From Acidobacteriota bacterium (GTDB lineage Bacteria; Acidobacteriota; Terriglobia; Terriglobales; Acidobacteriaceae), in NCBI GenBank assembly GCA_021851335.1, contig JAJZEA010000004.1, positions 1 through 64,000 on the forward strand: a stretch of 64,000 nt of DNA. Direction: 5' to 3'. The position numbers and the translations under genes were made by a program. The notes beneath the pieces were generated by a model that was not told the origin of the DNA, made no database searches, and worked only from the letters and a program-made list of their open reading frames with translations. How positions within the stretch are numbered: the stretch's first letter is position 1; each line of letters begins with the position of its first letter. Below, one piece after another: positions 26,081-35,696 of the stretch.

Positions 26081-27190
26081 ATGAATAAGCTAGTCTTTGC
26101 CAATCTCGTTCATCGTCCGCTGCGTTCGCTGATCTCGGTGGTCGCCATCGCCATTGAGGTCATCATGATCCTGTCGGTGGTAGCTATTTTTCTGGGCCAG
26201 CTCGATGGCCAGAAGATCCGCACCAACGGCATTGGAGCGGACATCATCGTGCGCCCGGCCAATGCGAGCTTCATCAACGCCGTCGGCGGCGCGCCCGTGC
26301 CGGCGAAAAATGCAGCGGCGTTTCTGCGCCTGCCGCACGTCACGGTTGCCGCGCCGGTGATCCAGAACTTCTCGCTGAATCCGGCGCCGGAGATCATCTA
26401 CGGCATTGACTATGCCAGCTACAACGCGCTGCGGCCGTTTGTCTATATCGCCGGCGGACCGTTTCAAGGGCCGGACGACGTGATTGTGGATGATGTGTTC
26501 ACCCTGAGCGGCAAGACGCGACCGTATCGCGTGGGCGACACGATCAAGATCGTGAACCATCCATTTCGCATCTGCGGCATTGTCGAGTCCGGCAAGGGTG
26601 GCCGCAAGATGGTGCCGATCGACACGCTGGGCGACCTGATTGGCTCACCGGGCAAGGCATCGGTTTTCTTTCTCAAAGCCGATAGCGAAGACAATCTTGA
26701 CCTGATCCGCCGGGAGATTGCCGCGACGCCCGGGCTGAGCGATTACCAGGTGCAGACGATGCATGAGTGGATGTCGCTGATGACGCCGGATCACATTCCC
26801 GGCTTCAACATCTCGCTGAACGTGGTCACGGCGATTGCGACGCTGGTGGGTTTCCTGGTTATCTTCCTGTCGATGTATACGGCGGTGCTGGAGCGGACGC
26901 GCGAGATCGGCATCTTGAAGGCGATGGGCGCGTCGAAGATGGCGATTGTGGGCATGATTCTGCGCGAATCCAGCTTGCTGGCAGCGGTGGGAGTGGCGCT
27001 TGGCATTGGGGGCATCTTAGGCATCCATGCGGTGCTGGCGCATGCGTATCCGCAGCTTTTCTTTGAGATCACCCGACTGTGGATTGTGAAGGCGACCGTG
27101 ATCGCCATTCTGGGCACGGTGCTGGGCGCAGTGTATCCGGCCTGGATGGCGGCTGCCAAAGACCCGATCGACGCTCTCGCCTACGAGTAG
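26081..27190 (+). CDS. ABC transporter permease, FtsX/MacB type
   Basis: A 369-residue inner-membrane protein. One N-terminal helix (LISVVAIAIEVIMILSVVAI) is followed by a ~220-residue periplasmic MacB_PCD-like domain and three C-terminal helices. The coupling segment YTAVLERTREIGILKAMGAS is diagnostic of FtsX-domain permeases. No ATP-binding partner is adjacent, so the ATPase must be encoded elsewhere. Start is ATG 26081, where similarity begins; the open frame upstream looks non-coding. It is followed after 34 bases by the glycosyltransferase gene on the same strand. Confidence 0.88.
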   Translation: MNKLVFANLVHRPLRSLISVVAIAIEVIMILSVVAIFLGQLDGQKIRTNGIGADIIVRPANASFINAVGGAPVPAKNAAAFLRLPHVTVAAPVIQNFSLNPAPEIIYGIDYASYNALRPFVYIAGGPFQGPDDVIVDDVFTLSGKTRPYRVGDTIKIVNHPFRICGIVESGKGGRKMVPIDTLGDLIGSPGKASVFFLKADSEDNLDLIRREIAATPGLSDYQVQTMHEWMSLMTPDHIPGFNISLNVVTAIATLVGFLVIFLSMYTAVLERTREIGILKAMGASKMAIVGMILRESSLLAAVGVALGIGGILGIHAVLAHAYPQLFFEITRLWIVKATVIAILGTVLGAVYPAWMAAAKDPIDALAYE

Positions 27191-27224
27191 GGCAGCTACC
27201 CAGGCAGTCTATACTCCGGTCAGC

Positions 27225-28850
27225 ATGAAGGCATGGGTTGAGCGCTATGGATATCGCCTGTGGATCGCGCTGATCGCGGGGCTGGCGCTGGTGCACGGCG
27301 TTCATCTGGCGGCGGATTTTCCCATCCACACGCCCTGGCCGGACTGGGCGAAGTTTACCGATGAAGGCTGGTATGCCAACGCGGCGATGCGCGCGCATCT
27401 GCTGGGCCGCTGGTATGAGCCGGGCGGCTTCAACCCCGCGGTCGCCGTGCCGCTGTGGCCGGCTTTGGTCTGGCTGCTGTTTTGTTTCACCGGAGTCTCG
27501 ATCGTAGCGGTGCGCGGGTTTGCGGTTGCGCTGTTCTGCCTGAATCTGATGCTGATCGAGCGCCTGCTGCGTGGGCGTGTGCCGCGCTGGGCCGTGCTGC
27601 TGGCGCTCACGCTGCTGGTGACCAGCCCGTTTCTCTTTGCCTTCAGCCGTCTGGCGCTGGTGGAGCCGCTGCTGCTGGCGCTTGCCCTGCTGGCGATGGC
27701 TCTGGGGCAAGGGCTTTCCATGACGCCCCGAATCATGCGCCGCGCATCGCTGCTGGGTCTGCTGCTGGCTGCGATGATTCTGGCAAAGACCACGGCAATC
27801 TTCCTGCTGCCGGCGATTGGCTGGGCTGCGTTCATGCCGCTGCGAGCCGAGCCGCGCCGACTGGCTCGCGCGCTGGCTGCCTGCGCTGGAAGCGGCGGAT
27901 GCATCCTTGCGCTTTGGGCCGCAGTGCTGATTCACTTCCACCTGTTGGGCGATCTGACCTATTTCTTCTTTATCAATCGCTATCCCAGGCCGCACACAGC
28001 CTCTGGCTGGCTGGCCAGCCTGGGTTGGGCCGTACACGGAATGCTGTGGATCGACCCGATTCTGATGCCGCTGCTGGCTTTGCTGCTGCTGGTTGGGCTG
28101 GCTGCATGGCTGGCTACGCGGGGGGTGCGCGCTTGGACACACGCGGCGTCCACCTTCGGCTTCGCTTCGCCGCTCGCGCACGATTCGCTGTTTGCAGCGT
28201 CGCTACTGGGGATTGCCGGGTGGGTCGCTTTCATGGCCGTGCAGGATCATACCCAGCCGCGCTACTACACGGTGGTTGCGGCCTTTGCGTTTGTGGCCCT
28301 GGCCCAACTGCTGGCGGCGCTGCTGCGGCAGGGCAAGGCGCAAGGCAAGACGTGGCGCAGGGTTGGCCTTGTGGCGCTGCTCGTGGTCGCGTTTGCGGTT
28401 GCGCGGAACTCGGTCGAGATGCTGCGGTATGCCCTGCACCCTTCGTACACATGGATCGACGCGGCACGCTCGCTCACCGCCTACGTCGATGCCCATCCGA
28501 AGAGCCGTCGTCTGCTGCTGGCCACCAGCGGCGACGAGATCACGCTGATGACGGGATTGCCGGCGGTTTGCGACGACTTTGGCACAGACCTGCCGGAGCG
28601 CCGCATTCGGCGCGCGAATCCCGGCTGGTTTGCCGCCTGGAATGACCTTGATCCGGCGATGCTGGCGGCGATTCATGCCGGCTTTGCGCTGCGCCAGGTG
28701 GCCACGTACACGGTGATGGACGATCCTGAGCGAAATCGACTCGTGCTTTTTCGGCTGGTGCCGCGGCGGTCGGCACCAGGAACGGTGCAAAACTTCGCTG
28801 CGCTTGGCCAGATTCTGCCCGAAGACCACGTCTCGATCGATGTGGAGTGA
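27225..28850 (+). CDS. Membrane glycosyltransferase, GT39/ArnT-like
   Basis: A 541-residue protein with about ten hydrophobic helices. After the first helix a periplasmic loop carries an acidic pair in FTDEGWYANAAMRAHLLG, the position of the catalytic D/E in GT39/PMT and ArnT-type enzymes, which use polyprenyl-phosphate sugars. The last ~120 residues form a periplasmic domain (LTAYVDAHPKSRRLLLATSG). Donor and acceptor cannot be inferred. It may be cotranscribed with the permease upstream. Confidence 0.75.
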   Translation: MKAWVERYGYRLWIALIAGLALVHGVHLAADFPIHTPWPDWAKFTDEGWYANAAMRAHLLGRWYEPGGFNPAVAVPLWPALVWLLFCFTGVSIVAVRGFAVALFCLNLMLIERLLRGRVPRWAVLLALTLLVTSPFLFAFSRLALVEPLLLALALLAMALGQGLSMTPRIMRRASLLGLLLAAMILAKTTAIFLLPAIGWAAFMPLRAEPRRLARALAACAGSGGCILALWAAVLIHFHLLGDLTYFFFINRYPRPHTASGWLASLGWAVHGMLWIDPILMPLLALLLLVGLAAWLATRGVRAWTHAASTFGFASPLAHDSLFAASLLGIAGWVAFMAVQDHTQPRYYTVVAAFAFVALAQLLAALLRQGKAQGKTWRRVGLVALLVVAFAVARNSVEMLRYALHPSYTWIDAARSLTAYVDAHPKSRRLLLATSGDEITLMTGLPAVCDDFGTDLPERRIRRANPGWFAAWNDLDPAMLAAIHAGFALRQVATYTVMDDPERNRLVLFRLVPRRSAPGTVQNFAALGQILPEDHVSIDVE

Positions 28851-28877
28851 GTCCGACGGAGCAGGTTTCGCTTTGGG

Positions 28878-30344
28878 TTACTTTTCGCCGAGATAGTCGC
28901 GATACTGCAACTCGATGACGCCGGTGCTGCGAGCCAGAGCCAGCTTGGTCAGGTTGTACTGGTAGAGGCTTTGCACCAGATTGCTCTCGGCGGTGGCCAG
29001 CGACGCCTGGGCGCGGACCAGCGGGAGGGTGTCGTCGACGCCCGCCTTGTAGCGGTCCGTCTCATCGCTCAGCGCCTGCCGCGCCAGATCGACGTTGGAC
29101 TTTGCCACGTCGAGCAATTGCTTTGCAGCGTTTGCGTCCATCTGCGCGGTTCGCACCTGCTGCACGATCCGGGAGCGCAGGTCAGAAAGCTGATGCTCGA
29201 CTCCATCCAACTGCGCGCGAGCGACATCGGCTTCGCCGCGCAGGCTGGCTTCGCGAAAGATGGGCACTTGCAGCTTGCCCATGGCCAGCATGGTTCCGTG
29301 CGCGCCGACGCCGCTGACGGAGGTGACTCCGTAGTTGCCGGAGAAGCTGAGCGTCGGCAGCCTTTCGGACTGTCGCGCCTTCATGACGTAATAGTTTGCT
29401 TTGACCTCGGCTTGCAGATTCTGGTAGTCCTGCCGGTTCTGGTAGGCCGTGGCCAGCAGATCGTGCTCGCTTTGCTCTGTGAGGTCGCTGTAGGGCGCCG
29501 GATCGGTCAATTGAATGGGCTGGCCCGGCGCAATGCCAATCTCTCGCTTGAGCAGAATCTCGGCCTTGTCATGCGCATTCTGGCTGGCCAGCAGTCGCTG
29601 CTCCTGCTGTTGCAGTTCGACCTGTGTCCGCAGCAGATCGACGCGGGCCACAGTTCCGGCAGCATGTTTGGCCGCGGTCTGCTCTTCGAGGACGCGGTCC
29701 GACTCGAGCAGCGCTTGCGCATTCTCGACATCGCTCTCGGTGGCGATCACGCGGAGGTAGGCGGCTGCCACCTGCTGAACGACTTCGCCGCGCGCCGTCA
29801 TCTTTTGAAAATAGGCGACTTTTTCAGCGGCGCGGACGGCCTTGTAGCCATTGATGACCGGGCCGGAGTAGAGCGTCTGGTCATAGTTCACCTGACCGTT
29901 GGTCACATCCGCCTTGGTAATCAGCGAAACCCCGCTGAAGCTGGTGTTGGGTGGCAGGATTGCGCTGAACTTCCGGATAACACTCGGCCCAAAGCCCAGC
30001 GCCGCCAGATCATACTCATGCACGCCGGTTCCGCCCGAGACGGTGATCGTGGGCAAAAACTCCTGCAGCGCCTCCAGCTCCTGGCCATGCAGGGCTGTTT
30101 CGCCGGCCTCGGCTTCCTTCAGGCCCAGATTGGTCTGGAAGCCGCGCCGCACCGCATCGTCGAGCGACAGGGGCAGGACAGCATGGGAGGCTGGAAGAGC
30201 CGTGATGCTGCCGAGGAAAGGATTCTGTAGGGAGCTGGGATTCTGCTGCGCAGCAGCCATCGACCATCCCGCCACGAACACCGCGGCTGCCGAGGCCCAA
30301 AAAGCCTTCGTCAGGGTTTGTTTGGTCCAATGCATCTTCATCAC
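28878..30344 (-). CDS. TolC-family outer-membrane efflux protein
   Basis: A 488-residue protein with a signal peptide (FWASAAAVFVAGWSMAAA) and two long repeated coiled-coil/barrel halves, as in TolC. Typical segments are PLSLDDAVRRGFQTNLGLKEAEAG in the first half, an AAYLRVIATESDVENAQALLESD helix, and DLARQALSDETDRYKAGVDDTLPLVRAQASLATAESN in the second. It would form the outer-membrane channel of a tripartite exporter or type I system. No membrane-fusion protein or pump lies beside it; the FtsX-type permease at 26081 is near but on the other strand. Confidence 0.9.
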   Translation of the reverse strand: MMKMHWTKQTLTKAFWASAAAVFVAGWSMAAAQQNPSSLQNPFLGSITALPASHAVLPLSLDDAVRRGFQTNLGLKEAEAGETALHGQELEALQEFLPTITVSGGTGVHEYDLAALGFGPSVIRKFSAILPPNTSFSGVSLITKADVTNGQVNYDQTLYSGPVINGYKAVRAAEKVAYFQKMTARGEVVQQVAAAYLRVIATESDVENAQALLESDRVLEEQTAAKHAAGTVARVDLLRTQVELQQQEQRLLASQNAHDKAEILLKREIGIAPGQPIQLTDPAPYSDLTEQSEHDLLATAYQNRQDYQNLQAEVKANYYVMKARQSERLPTLSFSGNYGVTSVSGVGAHGTMLAMGKLQVPIFREASLRGEADVARAQLDGVEHQLSDLRSRIVQQVRTAQMDANAAKQLLDVAKSNVDLARQALSDETDRYKAGVDDTLPLVRAQASLATAESNLVQSLYQYNLTKLALARSTGVIELQYRDYLGEK

Positions 30345-30474
30345 TATTGTTTCAGATGAAGATGAACGCCACAGGATTCTGGCAGGCGCAATTTTTACGC
30401 GGGCGGATACGCGGGCGGATGGCCGACCCCGGCTCGTCGCCGTCGTTTCGGATCACCGGCGAAAGCAACCTGCT

Positions 30475-32718
30475 CTACTCGGCTTCGGCAGCCACCGGCC
30501 TGCGCGCCGTTGCCAGAATGCGCTCTGCGACCGCTGTCGGCACCATTTCATAGCCTTTTGCTTCCATGTGGAAGCTGCCTCGTCCCTGCGTGAGCGAGGT
30601 CAGAGTGGCCCCATATTGCAACATCTCGGCCATGGGAACCTCGGCTTCGATGACCACGGTGCGTCCTCGTGGCATCATGCCGAGGACGTGTCCGCGTCGC
30701 GTATTCAGGTCGCCCATCAAAGCTCCGGCGTATTCCTCCGGCGCTTCCACCTCGACCTGCATGACAGGCTCCAGCAGACATGGGCGGGCCTGTTCCATGG
30801 CCTGACGGAAAGCCATGCGCGCGGCGATCTTGAAGGAAAGCTCATTGGAGTCCACCTCGTGATAGCTGCCGTCAAAAACGGTGGCGCGAAAATCCACGAC
30901 TGGATAGCCGGCGATATGTCCGCTGAGCGCCGTTTCCACGATGCCTTTCTCTACGGCTGGAACGAACTGTCGCGGAATGGCGCCGCCAAAAATCTCGCTC
31001 GCGAACTGGAATCCTGCGCCGCGCGGCAGCGGTTCGAGACGGATGCGGCAATCGCCAAACTGCCCGTGGCCGCCGGACTGCTTTTTGTGCCGTCCCTGCG
31101 CCTCGGCGCGCGCACGAATGGTCTCGCGATAGGGCACTTTGGGAGCCTTCAGCGTGACCTCGGCGTGAAAGCGGCGCTTGAGCCGGGCTACGACGGTTTC
31201 GATGTGCTGCTGGCCGGCGCCGGCAACCAGAAACTCCTGGGTCTGTGCATCGCGAAAGAAGCGCAGCATCCGGTCCTCTTCCAGCAGCTTGTGCAAGGCG
31301 GGCGCGAGCTTGTCCTCGTCGGCGCGGGTTCTGGGTTCAATGGCATAGGTCATGCTTGGTTCGGGAAAGTTCACCGGTTCGACGCGCATCTCCGCGCCGC
31401 GCTGCCCGAGTGTATCGCCGGTGAGGGTCTCGCGCAGACGCGCCACAGCGCCCAGGTCGCCGGCATGCAGCTCGCTGACCTCGATCGCTCTTCGCCCCTG
31501 CATCGCACTCAGGTGACTGAGTCGTTCCTGGCCTCCGCGACTGTAGTTTTCTACCGTTTGATCGTTGCGGAGAACGCCGCTGATCACCTTGAAGAAGCTG
31601 ATTTTGCCGGCAAACGGATCATGCAGCGTTTTGAAGACAAAGACGGCCAGCGGTTCTTCATCGCGCACGGCGCGCATGACCACGCCGGCACGAACTGCCG
31701 GATGCGAGCCGGAGTCATGGTTGCCAGCAAGGCTGTCGGCAACTGCCGTCAGGCTGTCGCGCGAAGCCTCACGGTCGGAGTCGATGCCGGCGAGCGACGC
31801 AGCCTGAACTGCATCCTGAAGTTGGCCCTGAATGGAGCTGCCCGCACATGCGGTTCGCTCGGCTGCCGTCGGCGCATAGACTTTGAGGAAGTCCAGGAGA
31901 TGATCCGAACCGACGGCCGCGATTCCGCTGGCGAAGAGCACAGGGAAGATACGATCTTCGCGAATGGCTTCATGGAGAGCTGTAATCAGGTGCTGCTCCG
32001 GGATGGTGCCGACCTCGAAGAACTCGTCGAGCAGCTCATCCTTGCCCTCGGCCACCAGCTCGACCAGAGCCTCGTGCGCCACTCGCGCGGCCTCTTTCAG
32101 TTCGTGTGGGATCTCGGCAATCTGCCCGCGGCCGGTGCCGGCGGTTTGCGAATAGAGAAACGCCTGCATGGTGACGAGATCGACGACGCCGTGAAAGCCA
32201 TTCTGATCGAGCACCGGCAACTGGACGGGAATGCAGCTTCGCCCCCAGCGCTCGCGCAGCTCCCCGAGCAGCTCCTCCACGCCGTCCAGCCCCTGAGTGC
32301 GCAGGGCATCCATCTGGTTGAGCACGACGATGCGTGGCAGGTTGAACTCCTCGGCCCAACGCCATACACGCTCCGTGACCGCCTCGATTCCCGACTGCGC
32401 TCGCACCAGGATCAGCACTGCCTCAGCCATCTGCATGGCCGACTTAGCCTCCGAGCTGAACATGTGAAAGCCAGGCGTGTCGATCAGGTTCACCTTGACG
32501 CCCTGCCACTCGGCAAAGGCCACGGCATTCTGCATGGTGGTGGCTCGCGCGACTTCTTCTTCGTCGTAGGCGGTGACCGCCGAGCCATCCTGAACGCGGC
32601 CCTGAGTGGTCGTCATGCCGGCTGCCTGCAACAGCGATGCAATCAGCGTCGTCTTGCCACAATGCGCGTGGCCGACAACGGCCACATTGCGAATCTCACT
32701 TCCCGGATAGCTTTGCAT
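30475..32718 (-). CDS. Elongation factor G-like GTPase (EF-G paralogue)
   Basis: A 747-residue translational GTPase with all EF-G domains. The P-loop reads GHAHCGKTT (residues 16-24) rather than GHxDxGKT, the switch-II region is IDTPGFHMF, and the base-specificity motif is NQMD in place of NKxD. The domain IV segment is KQSGGHGQFGDCRIRLEPLP, and the C-terminus has the EF-G RGHVLGMMPRG block. Such paralogues (EF-G2-like) are often not the main elongation factor. ATG 32718 is preceded by AAGGGAG at good spacing. No ribosomal-protein genes are adjacent. Confidence 0.9.
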   Translation of the reverse strand: MQSYPGSEIRNVAVVGHAHCGKTTLIASLLQAAGMTTTQGRVQDGSAVTAYDEEEVARATTMQNAVAFAEWQGVKVNLIDTPGFHMFSSEAKSAMQMAEAVLILVRAQSGIEAVTERVWRWAEEFNLPRIVVLNQMDALRTQGLDGVEELLGELRERWGRSCIPVQLPVLDQNGFHGVVDLVTMQAFLYSQTAGTGRGQIAEIPHELKEAARVAHEALVELVAEGKDELLDEFFEVGTIPEQHLITALHEAIREDRIFPVLFASGIAAVGSDHLLDFLKVYAPTAAERTACAGSSIQGQLQDAVQAASLAGIDSDREASRDSLTAVADSLAGNHDSGSHPAVRAGVVMRAVRDEEPLAVFVFKTLHDPFAGKISFFKVISGVLRNDQTVENYSRGGQERLSHLSAMQGRRAIEVSELHAGDLGAVARLRETLTGDTLGQRGAEMRVEPVNFPEPSMTYAIEPRTRADEDKLAPALHKLLEEDRMLRFFRDAQTQEFLVAGAGQQHIETVVARLKRRFHAEVTLKAPKVPYRETIRARAEAQGRHKKQSGGHGQFGDCRIRLEPLPRGAGFQFASEIFGGAIPRQFVPAVEKGIVETALSGHIAGYPVVDFRATVFDGSYHEVDSNELSFKIAARMAFRQAMEQARPCLLEPVMQVEVEAPEEYAGALMGDLNTRRGHVLGMMPRGRTVVIEAEVPMAEMLQYGATLTSLTQGRGSFHMEAKGYEMVPTAVAERILATARRPVAAEAE

Positions 32719-33046
32719 CCTTATCTCCCTTGGTGGTGGATCGCTCACTCGCCGCGTCTCCATCGGAAGCAGCTGCTGGTTCGAGCGGATTGGTGGCGCA
32801 ACAGTACCCGCGCCCGGCCAGGTCGAGCGAGTGCGTCAAGGCTTCGAGCAGCGGATGTTCCTTGTGGTCGTCGGGCCGGGGCTGATGAAGATGAGGCTGA
32901 TGAAGATGGGGCAGGTGAAGATGAGGCAGGTGAAGATGAGGCAGGTGAAGATGCAGCGGAAGCGGATGGCCGCTCTTCCTGCTCTCAGCCTCGGTCGGTG
33001 GCGCGGCGCCATCGGGCGTGTTTTGCGATCTGCCGAAACCCGTCAT
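32696..33046 (-). CDS. Putative small protein with tandem HLH(L/Q)P pentapeptides
   Basis: A 116-residue frame that overlaps the EF-G-like start by 23 bases. After a polar N-terminus it has five near-perfect pentads, three HLHLP and two HLHQP, encoded by a 15-base tandem repeat (32881-32955). A non-repetitive part follows (EHPLLEALTHSLDLAGRGYC) and then an acidic/Lys-rich tail. The His pairs could bind metal. I do not recognise a family. The non-repetitive half and gene-like position favour translation, but a chance open frame over a repeat is possible. Confidence 0.4.
   Translation of the reverse strand: MTGFGRSQNTPDGAAPPTEAESRKSGHPLPLHLHLPHLHLPHLHLPHLHQPHLHQPRPDDHKEHPLLEALTHSLDLAGRGYCCATNPLEPAAASDGDAASERSTTKGDKDAKLSGK
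32881..32955. repeat. 15-base tandem repeat, five units
   Basis: Units are gctgatgaagatgag, gctgatgaagatggg, gcaggtgaagatgag (twice) and gcaggtgaagatgca. The repeat length is a multiple of three, so copy-number change keeps the frame of the overlapping HLH(L/Q)P protein. Confidence 0.9.
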
Positions 33047-33245
33047 ACGGTTTCCTCCGGCAGGCGCCTGCTCAGCCAGACCTCACGCTGTCAGGCGTCG
33101 TCTTGAAGAAGAGAAGCGTATCACAGCCCCGGGGAACTCTCAACGTGACGCCGCGCACAGACAGCGGGCCGAAGGTGGATGGCGGCGCAAAGGGGCAGGA
33201 TGCCGCGCAGCCGCTACAATGTTTTCGAGGGGATTTTACGCCACC

Positions 33246-33905
33246 ATGATTCCAGGCATACTTCGCTCCAGGCGCTTTCCTGCACAGGCTCTGCTCGCCT
33301 TTGCCACTCTACTTGCCGTTCAGCCCGCAGCCCGCGCGCAATATGGCGCACCGCCGCCCACGCAGGTTCACGATCCAGCCGCTTTGCGTCCGCCCGCCGG
33401 GGCGCGGGTTGCCATTGTCGAGTTTGACGATATGGAGTGCCCGGACTGCGCGCGCGCCAATCCGCTGCTGATGGAGGCCTCGGCGAAGTATCACATTCCC
33501 TGGGTTCGCCATGATTTTCCGCTGCCTTTCCATCCCTGGAGCTTTCAGGCGGCGGTGAACGCGCGTTGGTTTGATACGAAATCCAAAGCCCTTGGAGATG
33601 AGTATCGCAACGCCGTCTTTGCCAACCAGCCGTCGATCGCCTCGCTTGAGGATCTGCGCCAGTTCACGGAAAAATGGGCGGCGGAGCACAAGCTGCAACT
33701 GCCCTTTGCCATCGATCCGGAGGGCCATCTGGCCGCGCTGGTCAAAGCCGATTACGCGCTGGGACAGCGTATTGGCATCGAGCACACACCGACGATCTGG
33801 GTGGTTACGAGTCAGTCCAAAGGCGCGCCGTTCATCGAGGTGGTGGATCGCACTCGGCTCTTTCAACTGATCGATCAGGCCATTGCGGATACCGGCGGCA
33901 AGTAG
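33246..33905 (+). CDS. Exported DsbA-like thioredoxin-fold protein
   Basis: A 219-residue protein with a signal peptide (FPAQALLAFATLLAVQPAARAQ). The thioredoxin fold has a CPDC active site at residues 65-68 in VEFDDMECPDCARAN, a long helical insert (DEYRNAVFANQPSIASLEDL), and a cis-Pro loop in IEHTPTIWVV. This matches DSBA-like (Thioredoxin_4) periplasmic oxidoreductases that form or shuffle disulfides. Start ATG 33246 gives the signal peptide; the frame is open upstream without support. Confidence 0.85.
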   Translation: MIPGILRSRRFPAQALLAFATLLAVQPAARAQYGAPPPTQVHDPAALRPPAGARVAIVEFDDMECPDCARANPLLMEASAKYHIPWVRHDFPLPFHPWSFQAAVNARWFDTKSKALGDEYRNAVFANQPSIASLEDLRQFTEKWAAEHKLQLPFAIDPEGHLAALVKADYALGQRIGIEHTPTIWVVTSQSKGAPFIEVVDRTRLFQLIDQAIADTGGK

Positions 33906-34032
33906 CGGGTCTCTGCCGCGGAAACAACCAAGGCCGGCTGATTCTCCTGAGTGGATTCTCCTGAAGTTCGGAGAGTCAACAACTTTGGAGGGTCAACCGG
34001 CCTGAGGTTTGGGAGGCTTGCTGCCGCGCGGC

Positions 34033-34449
34033 TTACACGAGTTCGTAGCCTGCGAACCAGTAGCCGATCTCAAAGGCCGCCGTCTCGGGCGCGTCGGAGC
34101 CATGAATCGCATTCTCCTCGATCGATCCGGCAAACTTCTTCCGGATGGTGCCGTCCTCGGCATTGGCCGGATTGGTCGCGCCCATCAGCTTCCGCAGGTC
34201 CGCGATGGCATTTTCCTTTTCCAGCACCATGAGCACGATTGGCCCGGAGGACATGAAATCGGTGAGCGAGTTGAAGAACGGCCGCGCGCTGTGGACGGCA
34301 TAGAAACCCTCGGCCTGTTTCTTGGAGATGGACAGCTTCTTGATCACGCAAATCTGAAATCCGCCTTTTTCAATCTCGGCGAGAATAGCTCCGGTATAGC
34401 CTTTGCGCACTGCATCCGGCTTGATAATGCTGAACGTACGTTCTGACAC
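34033..34449 (-). CDS. ndk: Nucleoside diphosphate kinase
   Basis: A 138-residue enzyme that exchanges gamma-phosphate between nucleoside di- and triphosphates. It starts [19 protein letters not shown] and has the phospho-histidine at His116 in [19 protein letters not shown] 34449 is the likely start: AAGGAG sits six bases upstream and the protein begins exactly where the family does. An ATG at 34473 would add eight unlikely residues. Confidence 0.95.
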   Translation of the reverse strand: MSERTFSIIKPDAVRKGYTGAILAEIEKGGFQICVIKKLSISKKQAEGFYAVHSARPFFNSLTDFMSSGPIVLMVLEKENAIADLRKLMGATNPANAEDGTIRKKFAGSIEENAIHGSDAPETAAFEIGYWFAGYELV

Positions 34450-34588
34450 ACAAACTCCTTCTCTGGAAAGCAATTCCAGCCTTTATTGTAGCGAATCGGC
34501 GATTGTGGCGCGTTTTGGGTTCTCGGCGATGTCTCGGGCGGCAGATTTTGCCAGTCGGATTTTGAGAATCAGATTTTGCGAATCAGGT

Positions 34589-35020
34589 TCAGCGCCGTCG
34601 AGCGCGCAGGAAGGCGCTGACGCTCAGGTAGGCGAAACCGAGGCAAACCGCGACCGAGAGCAGCAGGTGATTGTGTTCTGGTCCGTGGTGCAGCGAGGCG
34701 CGCACGCGCCACACGTCCGCGCCAAAGTAGACGGCGAAGATGCCGAAGAAGAAGCCAGTGACCTCCAGCCATAGAATGCCGCCCACGCGGCTGAAGGGGC
34801 GCAGAAACCCGGCGACGCCGCGACCCGCAGCATGACTGGCTGTGCGCGCCGTCTGAGCCATCTCGGCGCGCATGGCTGCGCTTGTCTGCTGGCGCACCTG
34901 AGCGTGCAAGTGCTGGCCAGCGACCACGGCCCGCTGCGCATCCTGGTTCCGGTCACGCACCAAACGACCGGCGACTCGCACCCCGATTCCCAGCAGGCGT
35001 CCGAATTTTTCCGGCTTCAT
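34589..35020 (-). CDS. Small membrane protein of unknown function
   Basis: A 143-residue protein, not recognised. The first ~75 residues are polar and helical with many Gln, Arg and Ala, and two hydrophobic helices follow (VGGILWLEVTGFFFGIFAVYF and HLLLSVAVCLGFAYLSVSAF), ending in an Arg-rich tail. It lies upstream of ndk on the same strand, with a gap of about 140 bases. Confidence 0.65.
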   Translation of the reverse strand: MKPEKFGRLLGIGVRVAGRLVRDRNQDAQRAVVAGQHLHAQVRQQTSAAMRAEMAQTARTASHAAGRGVAGFLRPFSRVGGILWLEVTGFFFGIFAVYFGADVWRVRASLHHGPEHNHLLLSVAVCLGFAYLSVSAFLRARRR

Positions 35021-35204
35021 GGCGATGGGAATACTCCGATTTTTAGTTTAGCAGCGAAGGAATTTATGCCGGATTCCCACAGCGGAGCGTGGATATCCTG
35101 TTGCCGACAGATTGCGTCAGAAGTAAGGTAGAAGAAACTTGGCCTGGCTTATCGGCACGGACACGCGTGCTCGTTCAGCCCTGACCAATGGCAAAGGGGG
35201 CATC

Positions 35205-35480
35205 ATGAATCCACGCTTGCGCGAGTTGATTCAACAGTTGGGCGAGGCGATCCACGACTCGGTGCTGGAATCGGAACAGATTGCCGGAGTGGTGCAGGAT
35301 ATCCGCCAGCACGGCTTTGACGTGATGCTGATGCTGGAGGCGACCATCGGACTGAACGATGTGACCGAAAGCACCGGCGAAAGCGAAAGCGAGAGCGAGG
35401 ATGGAGCGCAGTTCACACCCCATGACCTGAACTTCCTCAGATCGCTGCGCATCTCGGTTGAGGGCGAAGAGCCGTCCTGA
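35205..35480 (+). CDS. Small acidic protein of unknown function
   Basis: A 91-residue protein starting MNPRLRELIQQLGEAIHDSV, mostly helical and acidic, with an ESESESE tract near residue 60 and a final conserved-looking FTPHDLNFLRSLRIS segment. No domain is recognised and no signal or membrane segment is present. ATG 35205 follows a GGGGG tract; the frame is open 22 codons farther upstream. Confidence 0.55.
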   Translation: MNPRLRELIQQLGEAIHDSVLESEQIAGVVQDIRQHGFDVMLMLEATIGLNDVTESTGESESESEDGAQFTPHDLNFLRSLRISVEGEEPS

Positions 35481-35696
35481 CCGGGGCTTGCGCTGCGTGG
35501 TTGCAGGCTGCCGTCGCCAAGGGTGATCGATTTACTTCGGACTTTCCGGGCCGTACTGAACAGTTGTGATGTAGCTGTGATATTCTCGCCCGTCCGGGGA
35601 GAAAATTACCGTCCACTCGCCGGAAAGCTTTGACGCTGGCCGCGTTTTCGATATGGTTCCGCGGCAACGTCGAGCACAAAGGAGATGCACGCACTC

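Noticed and set aside
29899..33249. Very long plus-strand open frame (1116 codons)
   Set aside because: It is antisense to the TolC-family and EF-G-like genes, whose motifs are unmistakable. Its own translation has no recognisable domain and ends in the 15-base repeat; it is a GC-driven shadow.
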